Shown here: piece by piece, positions 46,119-57,700 of the stretch | How positions within the stretch are numbered: position 1 is the stretch's first letter | Layout: each line of letters opens with the position of its first letter | Origin: Rhynchopus euleeides | Lineage: Eukaryota > Euglenozoa > Diplonemea > Diplonemida > Diplonemidae | Assembly: GCA_963210315.1 (NCBI GenBank) | Contig: OY723249.1 | Coordinates: 806,569-870,568, forward strand | Reading direction: 5' to 3' | DNA: 64,000 bases | Notes under the pieces: model-generated | What the model was told of the DNA's origin: nothing | The model's database searches: none | Seen by the model: only the letters and a program-made list of their open reading frames with translations | Translations under genes and position numbers: made by a program

Positions 46119-47360
46119 TCAGACACGACACGTCGCCGCCTCCTCAAACTTTGCGTGATACGCACCTGCGTCATATCCAAGGGGGCAGTGGCAACGCCCA
46201 ACACAGTACATCCCCCGGGCGCAGTGCTTCCCATTGGGGCAGTGGTTGCTGTTCATGCACACCCGCCTGAAGAGAATCTTTGTGTCCAGGAAGGGTGCCG
46301 AAAGCTGCTGCCGGAGGAACCCGCTGAGCGAGTGCAGGTCGTAGGTGGCGGTGCACTCCTCGGCGTACACCACGGCGAGCGTCGATTTGTCAAACGAGAG
46401 CTCCGCCCCCATGATGCGGATGGGCGTGTCTGCCCCCAGGTGACCCTCCGCGATCTGCACCGCACGCGCCTCCGCCTCGCTCTGCTGCCGCACCGCCACC
46501 ACCTCCTGCCGGGTGGCCTGCCGCACCACCGTGCCGTGGGTCCGCTCCAGCCCCTGCACCTCCGACACCACGGGGCACACCTCGACGGCGGCGGGCAGCG
46601 CCACTACCACACACCCACAGGCGCCCGCCGCCGCGTCGGGCCAGGCACACACCGCAACATCGCCGTTGCGGCGCAGCACCTTCACGATGCGTGTCGGGGT
46701 GAGCGTGGTGGAGGAAGGGGGCGCGCTGGCGCGACCAGCGGGATCCTGCACGCAGCTCTCGTGATCCTGCTCGTCAGCCTGGGAGGAGCTGCTGGAGGGC
46801 ATGTCGCTGGCGGCCCGCGCAGGGGTGTCGTGCCCCTGGCTCCCCTCCGACGATGCTTCGGTGCTGGGGGCTCTGCGGGTGAGGCGCGTCACCGTCGCCT
46901 TCTTCTTCTTGCTGGTCACAGCCGCGCCCTTCTCCAGCTCCACATCCAGCGCCTTGCGGAGGACCTGCTGGGCGTAGGGGGGTATCGTCGTCATGATGTC
47001 ACGCTTCCTGTGGCACGACACCAGGACCCCCAGGTGAGGCGCCTTGCGGAACGACTCGTCAGCACCGCTGGGTGATGCTGCCTGGCTCGACTCCTCCTTC
47101 TTCTCAAAGGGGAAGTGGACCACCACGTCCTGCCCCACGTCCAGCGGTGTGGTGTGCGGGTTGTTGTACCAGAAGAGCACCAGAGGGGACTCCTCGTTGG
47201 ACTGCACCGGGACCTGCTCAGGGCAGCTCTCTGCGAATGCCTTGAAGGCGCACCGGGGGATGCGCACCTTCCAAAGCTGGTGGGTCATCACACGCTTGCT
47301 GAACCCGCGCCTCCCCCTCGCGTCGGAGTGGCGCTTCACAAAAGCATCGCCTCGGGACAT
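46119..47360 (-). CDS. Cysteine-cluster (CCCH-like) protein, paralogue 2
   Basis: 413 residues from the ATG at 47360 (MSRGDAFVKRHSDARGRRG). TTGCTTCAG lies 15 bp upstream and could serve as a splice or trans-splice acceptor, which supports this start. It shares the N-terminal domain (THQLW to VHFPFEKKEESSQ), the SKKKKAT patch and the C-terminal domain with paralogue 1. The cysteine cluster RVCMNSNHCPNGKHC keeps the C-x5-C-x5-C-x5-C spacing, but one His of paralogue 1 is Tyr here. The linker diverges strongly. The function is unknown; metal and possibly RNA binding is inferred. The two genes lie 31 kb apart on the same strand. Confidence 0.8.
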   Translation of the reverse strand: MSRGDAFVKRHSDARGRRGFSKRVMTHQLWKVRIPRCAFKAFAESCPEQVPVQSNEESPLVLFWYNNPHTTPLDVGQDVVVHFPFEKKEESSQAASPSGADESFRKAPHLGVLVSCHRKRDIMTTIPPYAQQVLRKALDVELEKGAAVTSKKKKATVTRLTRRAPSTEASSEGSQGHDTPARAASDMPSSSSSQADEQDHESCVQDPAGRASAPPSSTTLTPTRIVKVLRRNGDVAVCAWPDAAAGACGCVVVALPAAVEVCPVVSEVQGLERTHGTVVRQATRQEVVAVRQQSEAEARAVQIAEGHLGADTPIRIMGAELSFDKSTLAVVYAEECTATYDLHSLSGFLRQQLSAPFLDTKILFRRVCMNSNHCPNGKHCARGMYCVGRCHCPLGYDAGAYHAKFEEAATCRV

Positions 47361-48886
47361 CGGGCTGCTGTTGTTCTGAAGCAACACTCAGGTTGACACT
47401 GCTGGCTGCTGGCACCACAAACAACTGGCGGGGTGTGTTGGAGGTGAGAGCCGTTCAGAGCACAGCGTGCCAGGCAGAGGCGGGGCGGTGGCTCAGCAGA
47501 AGGGTGCGGATGGAGTGCGGTCACGCTGGAAGGGAGGGGGGCACGCAGAACCGCTCCTGCCTGTGTAGTGAGAAAGAACCACCTGGGAGTGACACCCAAG
47601 CCACGCACACCACCCCTCCCCTAAAGCAAGGCGATCCGGGCACGACCTCTGTTCCCCACACCTCTCCGCGTAGCGCAGTGTGAGGTTTTATGGAGCAAAC
47701 TAGCACCTGTGGGTGTGGTGGAGGTGTTGGCGGGGTTCATATAGGGGCAGCGCGCGAATTGCCAACGCAGATGGGTGTGGGTGCGGGGGGTGGGGGGGAA
47801 AGGGGGGGGGGGGGGCACTCGCGTTTTTTTCTCTGATCCCGGAGCGCTGCGCAGGCTGCTGGTGTCGGTCTGCATTTGGTTCATCGAACAGCCTGGGAAT
47901 GGCGCCTTGAAGCAGGCTTGAAGGGAAGGGGGGCAGGAGTGTTCCGAGAACACGGAGGTGTGAGGCGAGAGCTTACCAGTGTGCTTTTTTGCTGTGTTGT
48001 AGTTGGTGTTGTGTTTCGTTGTAGGCATGCTTCTGCAATGTTGACGCGCGAAAAAATGTTGCGCAACATACGATGCTGATATGAATCCCACCGCAGCGGT
48101 TTGGAGTTCCTTGTTTCCTGCGGTTCTCGGTTTCGGAAAAACCGCAGCTTTTTGATCATCAAAATAAGCCGTAGTTGGGGGCAGGCACCACACGCACAGC
48201 ACTCGCAGCGAGGGTGCGTGAGGGCCCTGAGACAGCTGCACCCGAGGATCTTCAAGCCCACGGGTGCATATTGTGATTGAAATTTGTTGGGTAATCGAAA
48301 GAGCGAACAAGTCGCCCACGAGGTTTTTTTCCTTCAGAAAGACTCGACGGCGCGGCATCCGTAATAAAAGTAAGAAAGGCAGAAAAATGAAAAACAAGGC
48401 AAAAAAAAATGGAAAACGGCTGTCAGGGGGTGGGTCACCAAGTGAAGCCAACGCACCGACGCCAATTGGAAACAAAAAAAATAGGGGGAAAACCACAATA
48501 AAATTAGCCACGGCCGCCGAAGAACGGAATATTGAATTTTCGTTTGTTCGTTTTACAAGGTCTCCCTTGCTGGGTGTTTCATTTTTTTCCCGAGTAGGTG
48601 CGGGTGTTTGCTGGACGTCCCGAGCTCACACCACCCGCACAAGACAAATATAACACTCATGTGAAGTGTCGGGCTGAACGGCGGGCCCGGAAAACTGGCC
48701 CCTTCCCGCAGAGCGTGGCAGCACACCGAGTACCACGGCAACCTTCCCCGCACAAAGGCTAGGGCAGACCGCCGTTCCACGCGAAGCAACGCGGTGTTCA
48801 GCACCAAGCACAACAATTGCCAGGCGAGATGACGCATTCTAGCAGACCAGTGAGTGGCCAGTCGGTCTGCTGTGCCCATTGTACTC
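47361..48886. other. Intergenic DNA between paralogue 2 and isocitrate lyase
   Basis: A G-run lies at 47789-47816, with A-rich stretches near 48370-48490. The minus-strand open frame at 47621-48511 is long, but it has no start context or family signature and crosses A-rich, non-coding-looking sequence. It is not called. Confidence 0.4.
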
Positions 48887-50698
48887 TTATGCCTTCTTGG
48901 CGTCGAACTCGTCGTCGAAGACGAAGTCCGGGGTGCGGGGCTCCTCCAGCGAGCTGGCGAACTTGCGCTGGCGGGAAGACGGGGCCTCGGAGTGCTCGGC
49001 GTCGTGTGCCGCCTTCTTCGTCTCCTTGAACTGGTCCTCCGTCACACCCTGGCTCATGATGCCGGTGGAGGTCAGGTTGTTGACCAGACCCGACTGGAAG
49101 TCGACGACCTGGGCACCGCTCCACTTCTGGTGGGTCAGGGTGTCGACGCCGTGGGCGCGCTCCTCACGCTGGATGCGCTCCACGTAGGCGCGCATGCCAC
49201 GCTCGGCGTAGTCGCGCGTGAACAGGTCCGTCCCGAGGGCGTTGCTGTGCAGACCCGCGAGGGTGCAGAACTGCCACACGAACCCGTGGCGACCGATGTC
49301 GCGCGTGAAGGACTCCATGCCCGCGTCCGACAGGCCCGACACGTCCCAGTTGAACGAGGGGGACAGGTTGTATGCCAGGTACTGGTTCGGGTGCTTGGCG
49401 TGCACGCCAGCCGCGAACTTCGCCGCCTGCTCCACGTTCGGCGTGTCGGTCTCCATCCAGATCAGGTCGGCGTGCGGGGCGAACGCCTTGGCGCGCTGGA
49501 TGCACAGGTCCATCCCGCTCAGGACACGGTAGTACCCCTCACGCGTGCGGGGCTTGTACCACGACCAGTACAGCTCCACACCCAGGTCACGCGCCAGCTC
49601 GCGCTGCTCCACGTGGCCCAGGTCCGTGTAGTTCGCCTCCCACGTCGCCAGCGCCTCCTTGATGGACGCGTCCGTCTTCCCGAGCTTCTTGATCTCCTCC
49701 GTCACCGCCTCCCCGAAGGTCATCAGGTTCGCCTTCTCACCCCACACCGTCTGTGCCTTCATCATCTCCTCAGGCGACAGGCGCGCCTTCTCCATGTCGC
49801 GCAGGGCGTCCACCAGGTTGGGCAGGTCCTTGTTGCGCGTCCCCATGATGAAGGGGTGGTCACGCGTGTCGATGTTGTTGTCCAGGAACTGCGCGGAGTC
49901 CGCGTCCGTGCGCCCCACCACCAGGGTCTGCGTCCCCATCACGTCGAACTGCAGACGCGCAGCCTTCAACCGCTCCACGTGCTCCTGGATCGACACCAGC
50001 ACCTTCCCGCCCATGTGACCGCACTTCTTCGTCCCCGCCTTCTGGTCCTCCAGGTGGATACCCGCGGCACCCGCCTCAGCCATCATCTTCGCCAGCTTCA
50101 TCACGGCCGACACACCGCCGTGCCCCGTGTCACCGTCCGCGATGATGGGGGCGAAGTAGTCCACAATGGGGGTCGCGCGGCGCTCCGCCTCCGTCATCTG
50201 GCTGCGCGCCAGGGCCTGCTTCCGGTCGTGGAACATCAGCGCGCGGAACAGCTGGTCCACCTTGTTGGGCACCGTGTCCATCGGGTAGTCCGCCAGGTCC
50301 GGACCGGGCTCGTTCGACGTGGAGCACGTCGACGACGACTGCCACCCGCTCACGTAGATCGTCGGCACAGACTTCACCATCTGGGTGATCTGGACGGGGT
50401 CGAGGCACCCGTACGTCCACGTCGTCTCCTTGTTGTCCCAGTTCTTCCCGAACATGGACCACGCCTTCTTCGCCGACTCGTTGGCCAGGTGGTAGCGCTT
50501 GCTCGTCTCCGGGAACGTCCCGCGCAGGCGCGCAACATCCTCCGCAGACCACGTCCGCTCCGTCTTGTTGAAACGCGGCAGGTCGAAGAACTCCTGCACC
50601 TTCGCAACCTCGTCCGCCAGGCGCAGACCCTCGGGGTCGCTCCCGAACGCCCGGCGCCCCTGCGCGAGCACGCGCGACGTCGTCTTGGCCGTCTGCAT
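48887..50698 (-). CDS. ICL: Isocitrate lyase (glyoxylate cycle)
   Basis: 603 residues from the ATG at 50698 ([10 protein letters not shown]). It cleaves isocitrate to glyoxylate and succinate, the first step of the glyoxylate bypass, allowing growth on acetate or fatty acids. Seen: the isocitrate-lyase signature KKCGHMGGK at 224-232 with the active-site Cys226; metal- and substrate-site segments ADGDTGHGG (187-195) and HLEDQK (215-220); and NLSPSFNW in the C-terminal half, followed by the QFCTLAG region. The length suits the longer plant/fungal form with an inserted domain. The C-terminus ends in AKKA, not a typical peroxisomal SKL, and the N-terminus is only weakly like a mitochondrial presequence, so location is unclear. 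No introns are seen. The open frame continues 56 codons upstream without homology. Confidence 0.93.
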   Translation of the reverse strand: MQTAKTTSRVLAQGRRAFGSDPEGLRLADEVAKVQEFFDLPRFNKTERTWSAEDVARLRGTFPETSKRYHLANESAKKAWSMFGKNWDNKETTWTYGCLDPVQITQMVKSVPTIYVSGWQSSSTCSTSNEPGPDLADYPMDTVPNKVDQLFRALMFHDRKQALARSQMTEAERRATPIVDYFAPIIADGDTGHGGVSAVMKLAKMMAEAGAAGIHLEDQKAGTKKCGHMGGKVLVSIQEHVERLKAARLQFDVMGTQTLVVGRTDADSAQFLDNNIDTRDHPFIMGTRNKDLPNLVDALRDMEKARLSPEEMMKAQTVWGEKANLMTFGEAVTEEIKKLGKTDASIKEALATWEANYTDLGHVEQRELARDLGVELYWSWYKPRTREGYYRVLSGMDLCIQRAKAFAPHADLIWMETDTPNVEQAAKFAAGVHAKHPNQYLAYNLSPSFNWDVSGLSDAGMESFTRDIGRHGFVWQFCTLAGLHSNALGTDLFTRDYAERGMRAYVERIQREERAHGVDTLTHQKWSGAQVVDFQSGLVNNLTSTGIMSQGVTEDQFKETKKAAHDAEHSEAPSSRQRKFASSLEEPRTPDFVFDDEFDAKKA

Positions 50699-51734
50699 CT
50701 TGCTTCTTATTTGCTTCTGGATTGCTAACTGCAGGGTGGATGAGTGTGGGCTGTGTGGTGCGTGCATAAGTGCTGTGCGGGGGGTGCGCAGAAAACCAAC
50801 ACCAGATGAAACGGGGGAGGGGGTTGGGCAGATCCCCCGGCCGCGGTACAACTCAGGACGGAACACTCTCTAAGACTTCTCACACATCGCCAGCCCTCTA
50901 TGCTGAGCGGTCCTGCCTCTCACACGACCCTGCAGCAGCCAGCACAAACTACCGAGCTTACTTCTGCCCGCTCCACACGCAATGCTAGGCACGAGCTCTC
51001 TATCATGTGTCCCACAAGAACACTCAGCCACTTCTGAGTCTCTGGGGCAATGGCAATCACTTATCATCTCGTTCGACAACCATCAGAATCGTACGGCTTG
51101 GCAAGGCAGAACCACCCTGTCCAGCAGCTGCATAAGAGCAGCACCGAACTACTTTTTGTTGAGCGCACACTTGCTGTCCCAAGGCTGTGTTGAGGCCCTG
51201 TGGAGTGGCAGTCAGGTGATCCTCAGAGTTCTTCAGCCGTACTGTTCACTTCGTTACCCCGCGACCTTTGCTGCGCCCCGTCGCGTTGCAACCAGTTTTT
51301 TTTAAAATAATGAAACAGAACTAATACCCCCCGCAATGCCAGCCACCTCGCCCCTCCCCCCCACCCACTCTCCCCCCGACCTTCGTTCATCTGATTACGC
51401 TGCGATATCTCACAGCTGGTGAGAAAAATTATGCCCAGCGCCACGAGAACACCACATCCAAGGCAGCGCCTTGACCGCGCGTGGGCGTGGCGGCAGCCTA
51501 CCCAAGCCACATTACTCTAACTTCCCCCGACTCCAAACAGCATCGCGCGGCACTGCGCAGATGGTAGAGCTGGGAGGTACATTATGCGAGACACACGCCA
51601 ACAACAACCCTCTCTGTCAGCACACCCCCCAGCAAGGTGACTGCCCCTGCTCCGTATCTCTGCCAGGGAGCGGTTCGTTTCTGGCGCGTACCTCCCTTCG
51701 CACGGAAACGTAATGCCAAGTCAGCCACCTCAAA
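50699..51734. other. Intergenic DNA upstream of isocitrate lyase
   Basis: It contains the third SINE-like repeat (51120-51290). No supported gene. The giant gene ends just beyond, on the same strand. Confidence 0.5.
51120..51290 (+). repeat. SINE-like dispersed repeat, copy 3
   Basis: GCACCGAACTACTTTTTG, GAGCGCACACTTGCTGTCCC, AAGGCTGTGTTGAGGCCCTG and CTTCGTTACCCCGCGACC are in the same order as in copies 1 and 2. Confidence 0.55.
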
Positions 51735-54700
51735 TCAAACCATGGGCACCATACTCCCCATACTCCTTGGCTGCGAGGCAGCAAAATCTCGGAGCCGGGT
51801 GGGGCTGAACGCCGGAGAATGCCGCAGGAGCCGCGTCAGCTGCGCGTCGGAAAGCCTGCTGCCTGCCGCACCAGCCGGCAGCCCGAGATGCAGGCGCTCT
51901 GTCTCCGTGAGGTACGTGTTGAGGATCTTCTCCAGCATCAGCGCCGCCTCGACAAAGGACGACCCTCCGAGCAGCATCGTGTTGAAGCAGCGGTGCAGGG
52001 CTGACACCAGCCCGCTGCGTGTCTGCAGCAGCCACGCCAGCTGCGACTCCGCCTCCGGCTGCAGCGCTGAGGGGGACTCGGGCTGCACACCGCGGAGAGC
52101 CACCATCGTACCGCTCTCCACCAGCATCTGCGCCACCTGCTCGACAGTCTGGTCCGCCTGGGCCTCCGTGGCGCCGTATATGCGGAACTTCACATCCGCC
52201 GCATCGCCGTCCATCTGCAGCGACACCACCTGGAAGTCATCCCGCCGCACACCCGTCAGCGCCTCCACCTCCCCGAGGTACGCTGCTAGCGTGAAGCCCT
52301 TCCCGGCAGGCACCACCACCGATGCTACCTCTGTCGACAGCTCGCTGTTGATGGCTGAGATAGGCGAGAGGGGCAGCTGCTGCGGCGAGTAGGACAGCGC
52401 CCCAGACGGCACTGCGGTGTAGGTGCGGTGGGTGGTGGGTGTGGGTGTGGGAGTGGGCGGCGGGCTGACGGAGCGTGGCAGCGTCTGGCACCCCGTGCTG
52501 CAGGTCACCGGGGTGCGGGGTGGCGTCGCGGGTGTACGGCTGAAGGCGGTGCTGTGGCGCAGCGGGGAGTAGGGCACAGCCCTGCTGCTTGCAGGGGGCC
52601 GCTCCACCCCAGACACGGCAGCAGCCAGGTCGTCGTCGTCACACAGCAGGTCCACGAGGCGCCTGCGGAAGTAGCCCAGCTGGTCGGAGTCCACACATGC
52701 CTGCTTGGCGAGGGTGTACTCATCGGCAGCACCACCCAGGGGTGTGATGTGTGTGGCTGCAGCCAGGGGTGCGTGGTGGTGCACAGGGTGCAGCTGCGGC
52801 GATGCGTCTGATGCTGTGGATGGCGAGTAGGACAGCGTCGCCTGGCAGGAGGGCTCCGGGGGCGGCTGTGGGAACAGGGGGCGGGTGATGCCGGGTGCGC
52901 CCTTCGCTTCGTCGTCTGGCGACGAGGAGAGCACGGCGGAGGACGACGACTCGGAGCGCTCGCGGCGCGGGGGGCTCCGCTGAGGCGGCAGCGCCCCGGC
53001 GGCGGCGCTGTGGGCAGTGCGCACGCCTGCCGCGAGGGCGTCGTGCAGGCGCTTGCCGGATGCCTCCAGATCCTGCTTGAGCACAGCCACCTCGCTCTCA
53101 ACCTCGCGCAGCCGCCTGGCCCGCTCATCCAGCTCCTCGCGCAGCGCTGCCACGTCTCTGTCACGTTCAAGGCACACCTCCTCCAGCACGCCCTCCAGCG
53201 ACTTGACGCTCTCCTGCGCCGCCTCCAGCTCCTTGGCTGCTGCCGCACCCGAACTGGCCTCGCTCTCGGCACGGCTCTGCGCACTGCGGAGTGAGTTGTT
53301 CTGCGAGGTGAGGTCTGCGCACTGCTGCTGCGCCGCGTCCAGCAGCTCCAGCAAGGAGGCCGCCTGGCGCTGTGCCTCTGTGCGGTCCGCAACGAGGCGG
53401 CGCTGTGAATCGTGCGACACGATGTCGCCCAGGGCAAGCGTGGTGTTCACCCCCGCATCCCTGCGCAGCAGCTCGCGGTCCACATCCCACATGCGCGGCA
53501 CCATCACAGACAGCTCGAAGCTGTCCAGCAGAGACATCTCCGTTGCGACCTCCACCTGGGCAGGCGGTGGCGGCGGCGGCGGTGGCGGAGGTGGCACCTC
53601 ATAGGGCACGCACAGCGCAGCCTCGCTTGGGGTGAGGGCCACCAGGTCAGGGCAGTCACACGCCACGGATGCCTGCTTGACAACGCTGAGCAGATTCACC
53701 AGCGACTGGCGGCGCGACATCAGCGTGGGCAGCACGGGGTCCGTGCGCTGCCTCGGCCACAGCGGCCCTTCGGGGTGCACATCAGCCCCCATGTCCTCCA
53801 CGGTGCTGACAAACGACACACCCAGATCTGGCTTCAGCGAGAGGAAGCGCGGGTCCTGCGGCACAGACACAACAGTCCCCACCTCCACGGGGGGCCCCGC
53901 CGCGCCTGCCGACACCACCGACACTGCGGATGCTGCAGACGCCGCCGATGTCTGCCGCGTGTGAGCAGGGTCATACTCACGCGGGGAAGGCATCACAGGA
54001 AGATCCGCCAGCACGCCTGTCCCAGGGGTGGTGATGCAGGGTGCCATGGGGAGGGACGACCCCAGGTCGCTCGCCCCCGCGATGCTGCCTGTCCTCGAGT
54101 CGGCCACCAGGTGGCGCTCAGAGGGGCCGCGCATCTCAGCCTCCTGCTCATCCATATTCTCCACGACGAAGATGATGTCGCCCTTCTGCGAGTCATACCA
54201 GCTGCCTTTGGGCGATGAGCTGGATGAGGTGTGGGTCGGGGTGTCGAGGCTGCCGCGCTGCCCGGAGTCGGGTCTCAGCACACCGTCTGAGAGGTTCGTC
54301 ACACCCGGGACGAATCGCACCTTCGCGTGGATCTCCTTCTTCTTCGCCGCAAGGCTGGGGTCGCAGTCCTGTATGTCTATCACGAAGAAGCCCGACCCCA
54401 CAAGGAAACGTGCCTGCGGCACATCCACCGCGCCTTTGTAGAGATACACCTCGCAGGGCAGCTTGGAGGCAGCCTTATGCCCAGCAACGACATGAGCTGC
54501 AGCATTCCCTGGGGAGGCAGGGCCCTCGTGGGCAGGCACCTCGTAGGACACCATCGGGGAGTGCACCGGGGAGTTGGAGGACATGCTTCCAGGGGGGCTG
54601 TTGACGCGGGACCAGTCGCCGAGGGGCTGGCTGAGTGGGGTGTCGCTGCCCTGGGCCCAGCCGATGTCGACAAAGGGGTAATCGTCGCCGTGGGCCTGCC

Positions 54701-57700
54701 CGCGTGGGACGCGCTGCAGCGCGCCGCAGTCGAGGAACTGCGTGCCGCGCCCCTCCATGCGGAGCCCCACGAAGAGGTTGCTGGGCGCACCCTCGTGCAG
54801 CGCATCCAGCGCACCGCAGAAGGGCAGCGGCACCCGCACCTTGACGAGGGAGATGCGGATGATGCGCTTCGGCCGCACGGGGCCCGGGTAGCTCCGGGAC
54901 AAGGCGTTGCTGTTGCCTTCGAACTCGTCGTACCCGCTGGGTGCGACAGGGAGGCTGCGCTGCCGTGTGGGCATGCGTGGCTCTGCGGTGGAAGCGCGGC
55001 GGATCTCAGCAGAAGGCGACAGGCACCTGGCCTCGATGTCCACCACTTCGTCGGTGCGTGCCAGGGGGTGTTGGATGACGGTGGAGCTCCGCTTTGGTGC
55101 CAACGAAGGCGAGGGCGGAGTCGCGTTTGCGGCAGCGAGCAGCGCTGCCTGCATGCTGGTGACGTGGTCGAAGAGGTCCATCGACTTTGGCAGCGGTGCC
55201 AGCGGCTGCGCCATGTGCAGCTGCCGGGGGGGCTGCCGCCGCCGCGGGGATGAGAACGAGTTGTTGCGCACCATGGACTTGGTGTTGGTGCGCAGGGTGC
55301 GCGACACAGGCGACTGGCTCGGCGAGGACGGCACATCCTGCTGAACAGGCTGCACTGCGATGACGGTGCCCGATGGCTGCTGCGAGCTGGTTGTGTCCAC
55401 GCTGGTGACGCTCTGCAGCCCAGTGCTATGGTGGCTGTGGTGGCTGCGGTTGCTATGGTTGCTGTGGTTGCTGTGCGCGCTGTGGGCACTGTGGGCGCTC
55501 CGCACGCTCGCGACGCTCTTCTCCAGATCTTCCACCTCGTCATCCGTCACGACAACACAGTCACGCGACACATCCTCATCGCTGACGCACAACACGATGT
55601 CTGTCTCCCCCTGCAGCACTCGCCGCGCACGCAGCGACACACTGGGCTGCTGCTCGATACGCTCCGGCGACTCACTCGCCACAGTGGGCGACGCCACAGG
55701 AGTGATGATATGCGGCGTGAAGCTCTCATCAAACGACACATTCTTCACACTCCCACGCCTCTCCGCATCGTGCCGCACACAGCCATCATGCACCACAGCA
55801 AGCTGCCCGCTGGGCGCCACCACCACCCCGCCATGCAGGCGCCACGGCTCCCCTGCCTGCAGGCAGCTGCTCTTCTGATCCCCACGCAGCGACAGGCTCG
55901 TCACATCCGACAGCATCATCGTCATCGACCCTAGCGACGAATCCCCGCTGTACACACCACCATGCAGGCACTTCGGGTTTGCCCCCTCTGCACCTCCACG
56001 CCTCTTGCGCGGGCCCTTGGCCGCCTCCTCCTCCTCCTCCTCCGCCCCTGCGCTGCCGCTCACCGAGACCCCTTCCGACACCGGCACGGCCCCCGCCAGG
56101 GCCGCAAACTTCCCCTCGTGCTCCCGCAGCGCCACAGGGCTGAGCCGCACGCTCGCCGCCTCCTCCTCCTCCTCATCCTCCTCCTCTGCCCCGTCAGCCC
56201 GGTTGCCCGCAGCCTCCTGCTCGACGGTGCGCTCCTCCATGCCGTCCTCCTCCGTCGTCACGGCTGCCGAGGCTAGCGAGGGCGCTGCCACCGCACCCAC
56301 ATCCTGCGGGTCGAATGCGTCGGGAAATGCACAGAACGCGACGGAGCTGGGCGCCTCCCTGGAACTCGCTTCGGAGTGGCACTGCGAATGCGGCTGCGAC
56401 TGCGGCTCTGCGGTGTCATGGAAGAGGGCACCCGGCGTGCCATCCGGCTGCGACCCGCAGGCCCAGATATGCCGCCCGCGCCGCGGCGAGGGCCTCTGCA
56501 GGGCAGCACCGACATACGACACACCCACAGCGGGCGGCGGTGTCTGCGGTGGCGGCACCGCCGCCACCGCCACCCTCTCTTCTGCCTCTGCCGCCGCTGC
56601 CGCTGCCTCCCTCTCTCGCTCCAACCGCCGCTGCAGCGCGAAGGCCAGCAGCGAAGTGAAGCCACTCCGGAGGCACAGCAGCTTGGCCTGCCGTGCGGCG
56701 GTACGGCCTGCCAGCGCTGCGACAGGCCCGGCGTACCCTCTGGATTGAGTGGAGGCGGTGGTGCTCTGCGGAGGGGGATCCGTCTGCTGCTCCTGCTGCT
56801 GGAGGTGGGGGTGATCGGGGTTTTCCTGCTGCTGCTGCTGCTGCCGCTCCTGCCTGGCAACCTTCTCCGAGAGGGCGTCGTAGCTTGCCGTCAGCTCCTG
56901 CAGGTGTATATGCATTGCGTAGATCAGGGGCGACTCCTCCGCCGCCCGCTGCACCACCCCGCTCCGCTTCCGACCCAGCGACGACTGCCGCTCGGTGCGC
57001 ACCTCCGTGCTGGACCCCGTCTCCTCCTCCTCCTCCTCATCCGCTTCCTCCTCCGCCGAGGCAGCTTTGCCCTGCAGGGAGGGCAGCTCGCCCTGCGCTG
57101 TCGTGGCATCCAGCTCCGACTCGAGCCCCTCCGAGGCGAGGCGCGCTGGCGGGGGGACAAACTCGTCGGCGTTGGAGGACATGATGGACACCACCTCGAG
57201 CGGCTCGGGGTCTCCGTAGCCTGAGCTGAGGCCGTCGCGTGTGAGGGTGAACGCCTCGGTGCTCGGGGCAGGTGCCAGGGTGGGCTCGCTGTTGCTCATG
57301 TCGTAGATCAGCCGCTCGCAGTGCCCGTCGCTCCGCAGCAGGCGCACCCTGCTGATGAAGAAGGTGAAGGCACCACGTGTGTCGTTGTGCAGTGCCTCAT
57401 TCACCACCTCGGCAACAGCATTCTGCGCGGCCATCATGTCGCCCCAGGTGCGCGCCTCGGTGCAGCCCGTGAGGGGCGCTTCGCACCCCATTAGCACCGC
57501 GCCCTCCAGCAGCAGTTTGAGCTCCACCTCCGAGCGGGACGGGGTGCTTAGTGATAGCACCACCTCGCAGACCATGCCGCTGGAGGTGCCGCTGAGCGCC
57601 ACCAGGGGCAGGAAGACTTCGCCCATCACCCCGCCTGTCGCCTCCAGCGCCTGCAGGTGGATGAACTCCCGTTCACGTATCTTGAAGAAGAAGGGGCGGG

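Noticed and set aside
45813-47075. Plus-strand open frame of 420 codons
   Set aside because: It is antisense to paralogue 2 and dominated by His, Arg and Gly.
47621-48511. 296-codon minus-strand open frame
   Set aside because: It crosses A-rich and C-run sequence, with no family motif and no composition typical of the true genes in this window.
48854-50728. Long plus-strand open frame of 624 codons
   Set aside because: It is antisense to isocitrate lyase, which has clear family motifs. The shadow frame is a by-product of GC-rich codon use.
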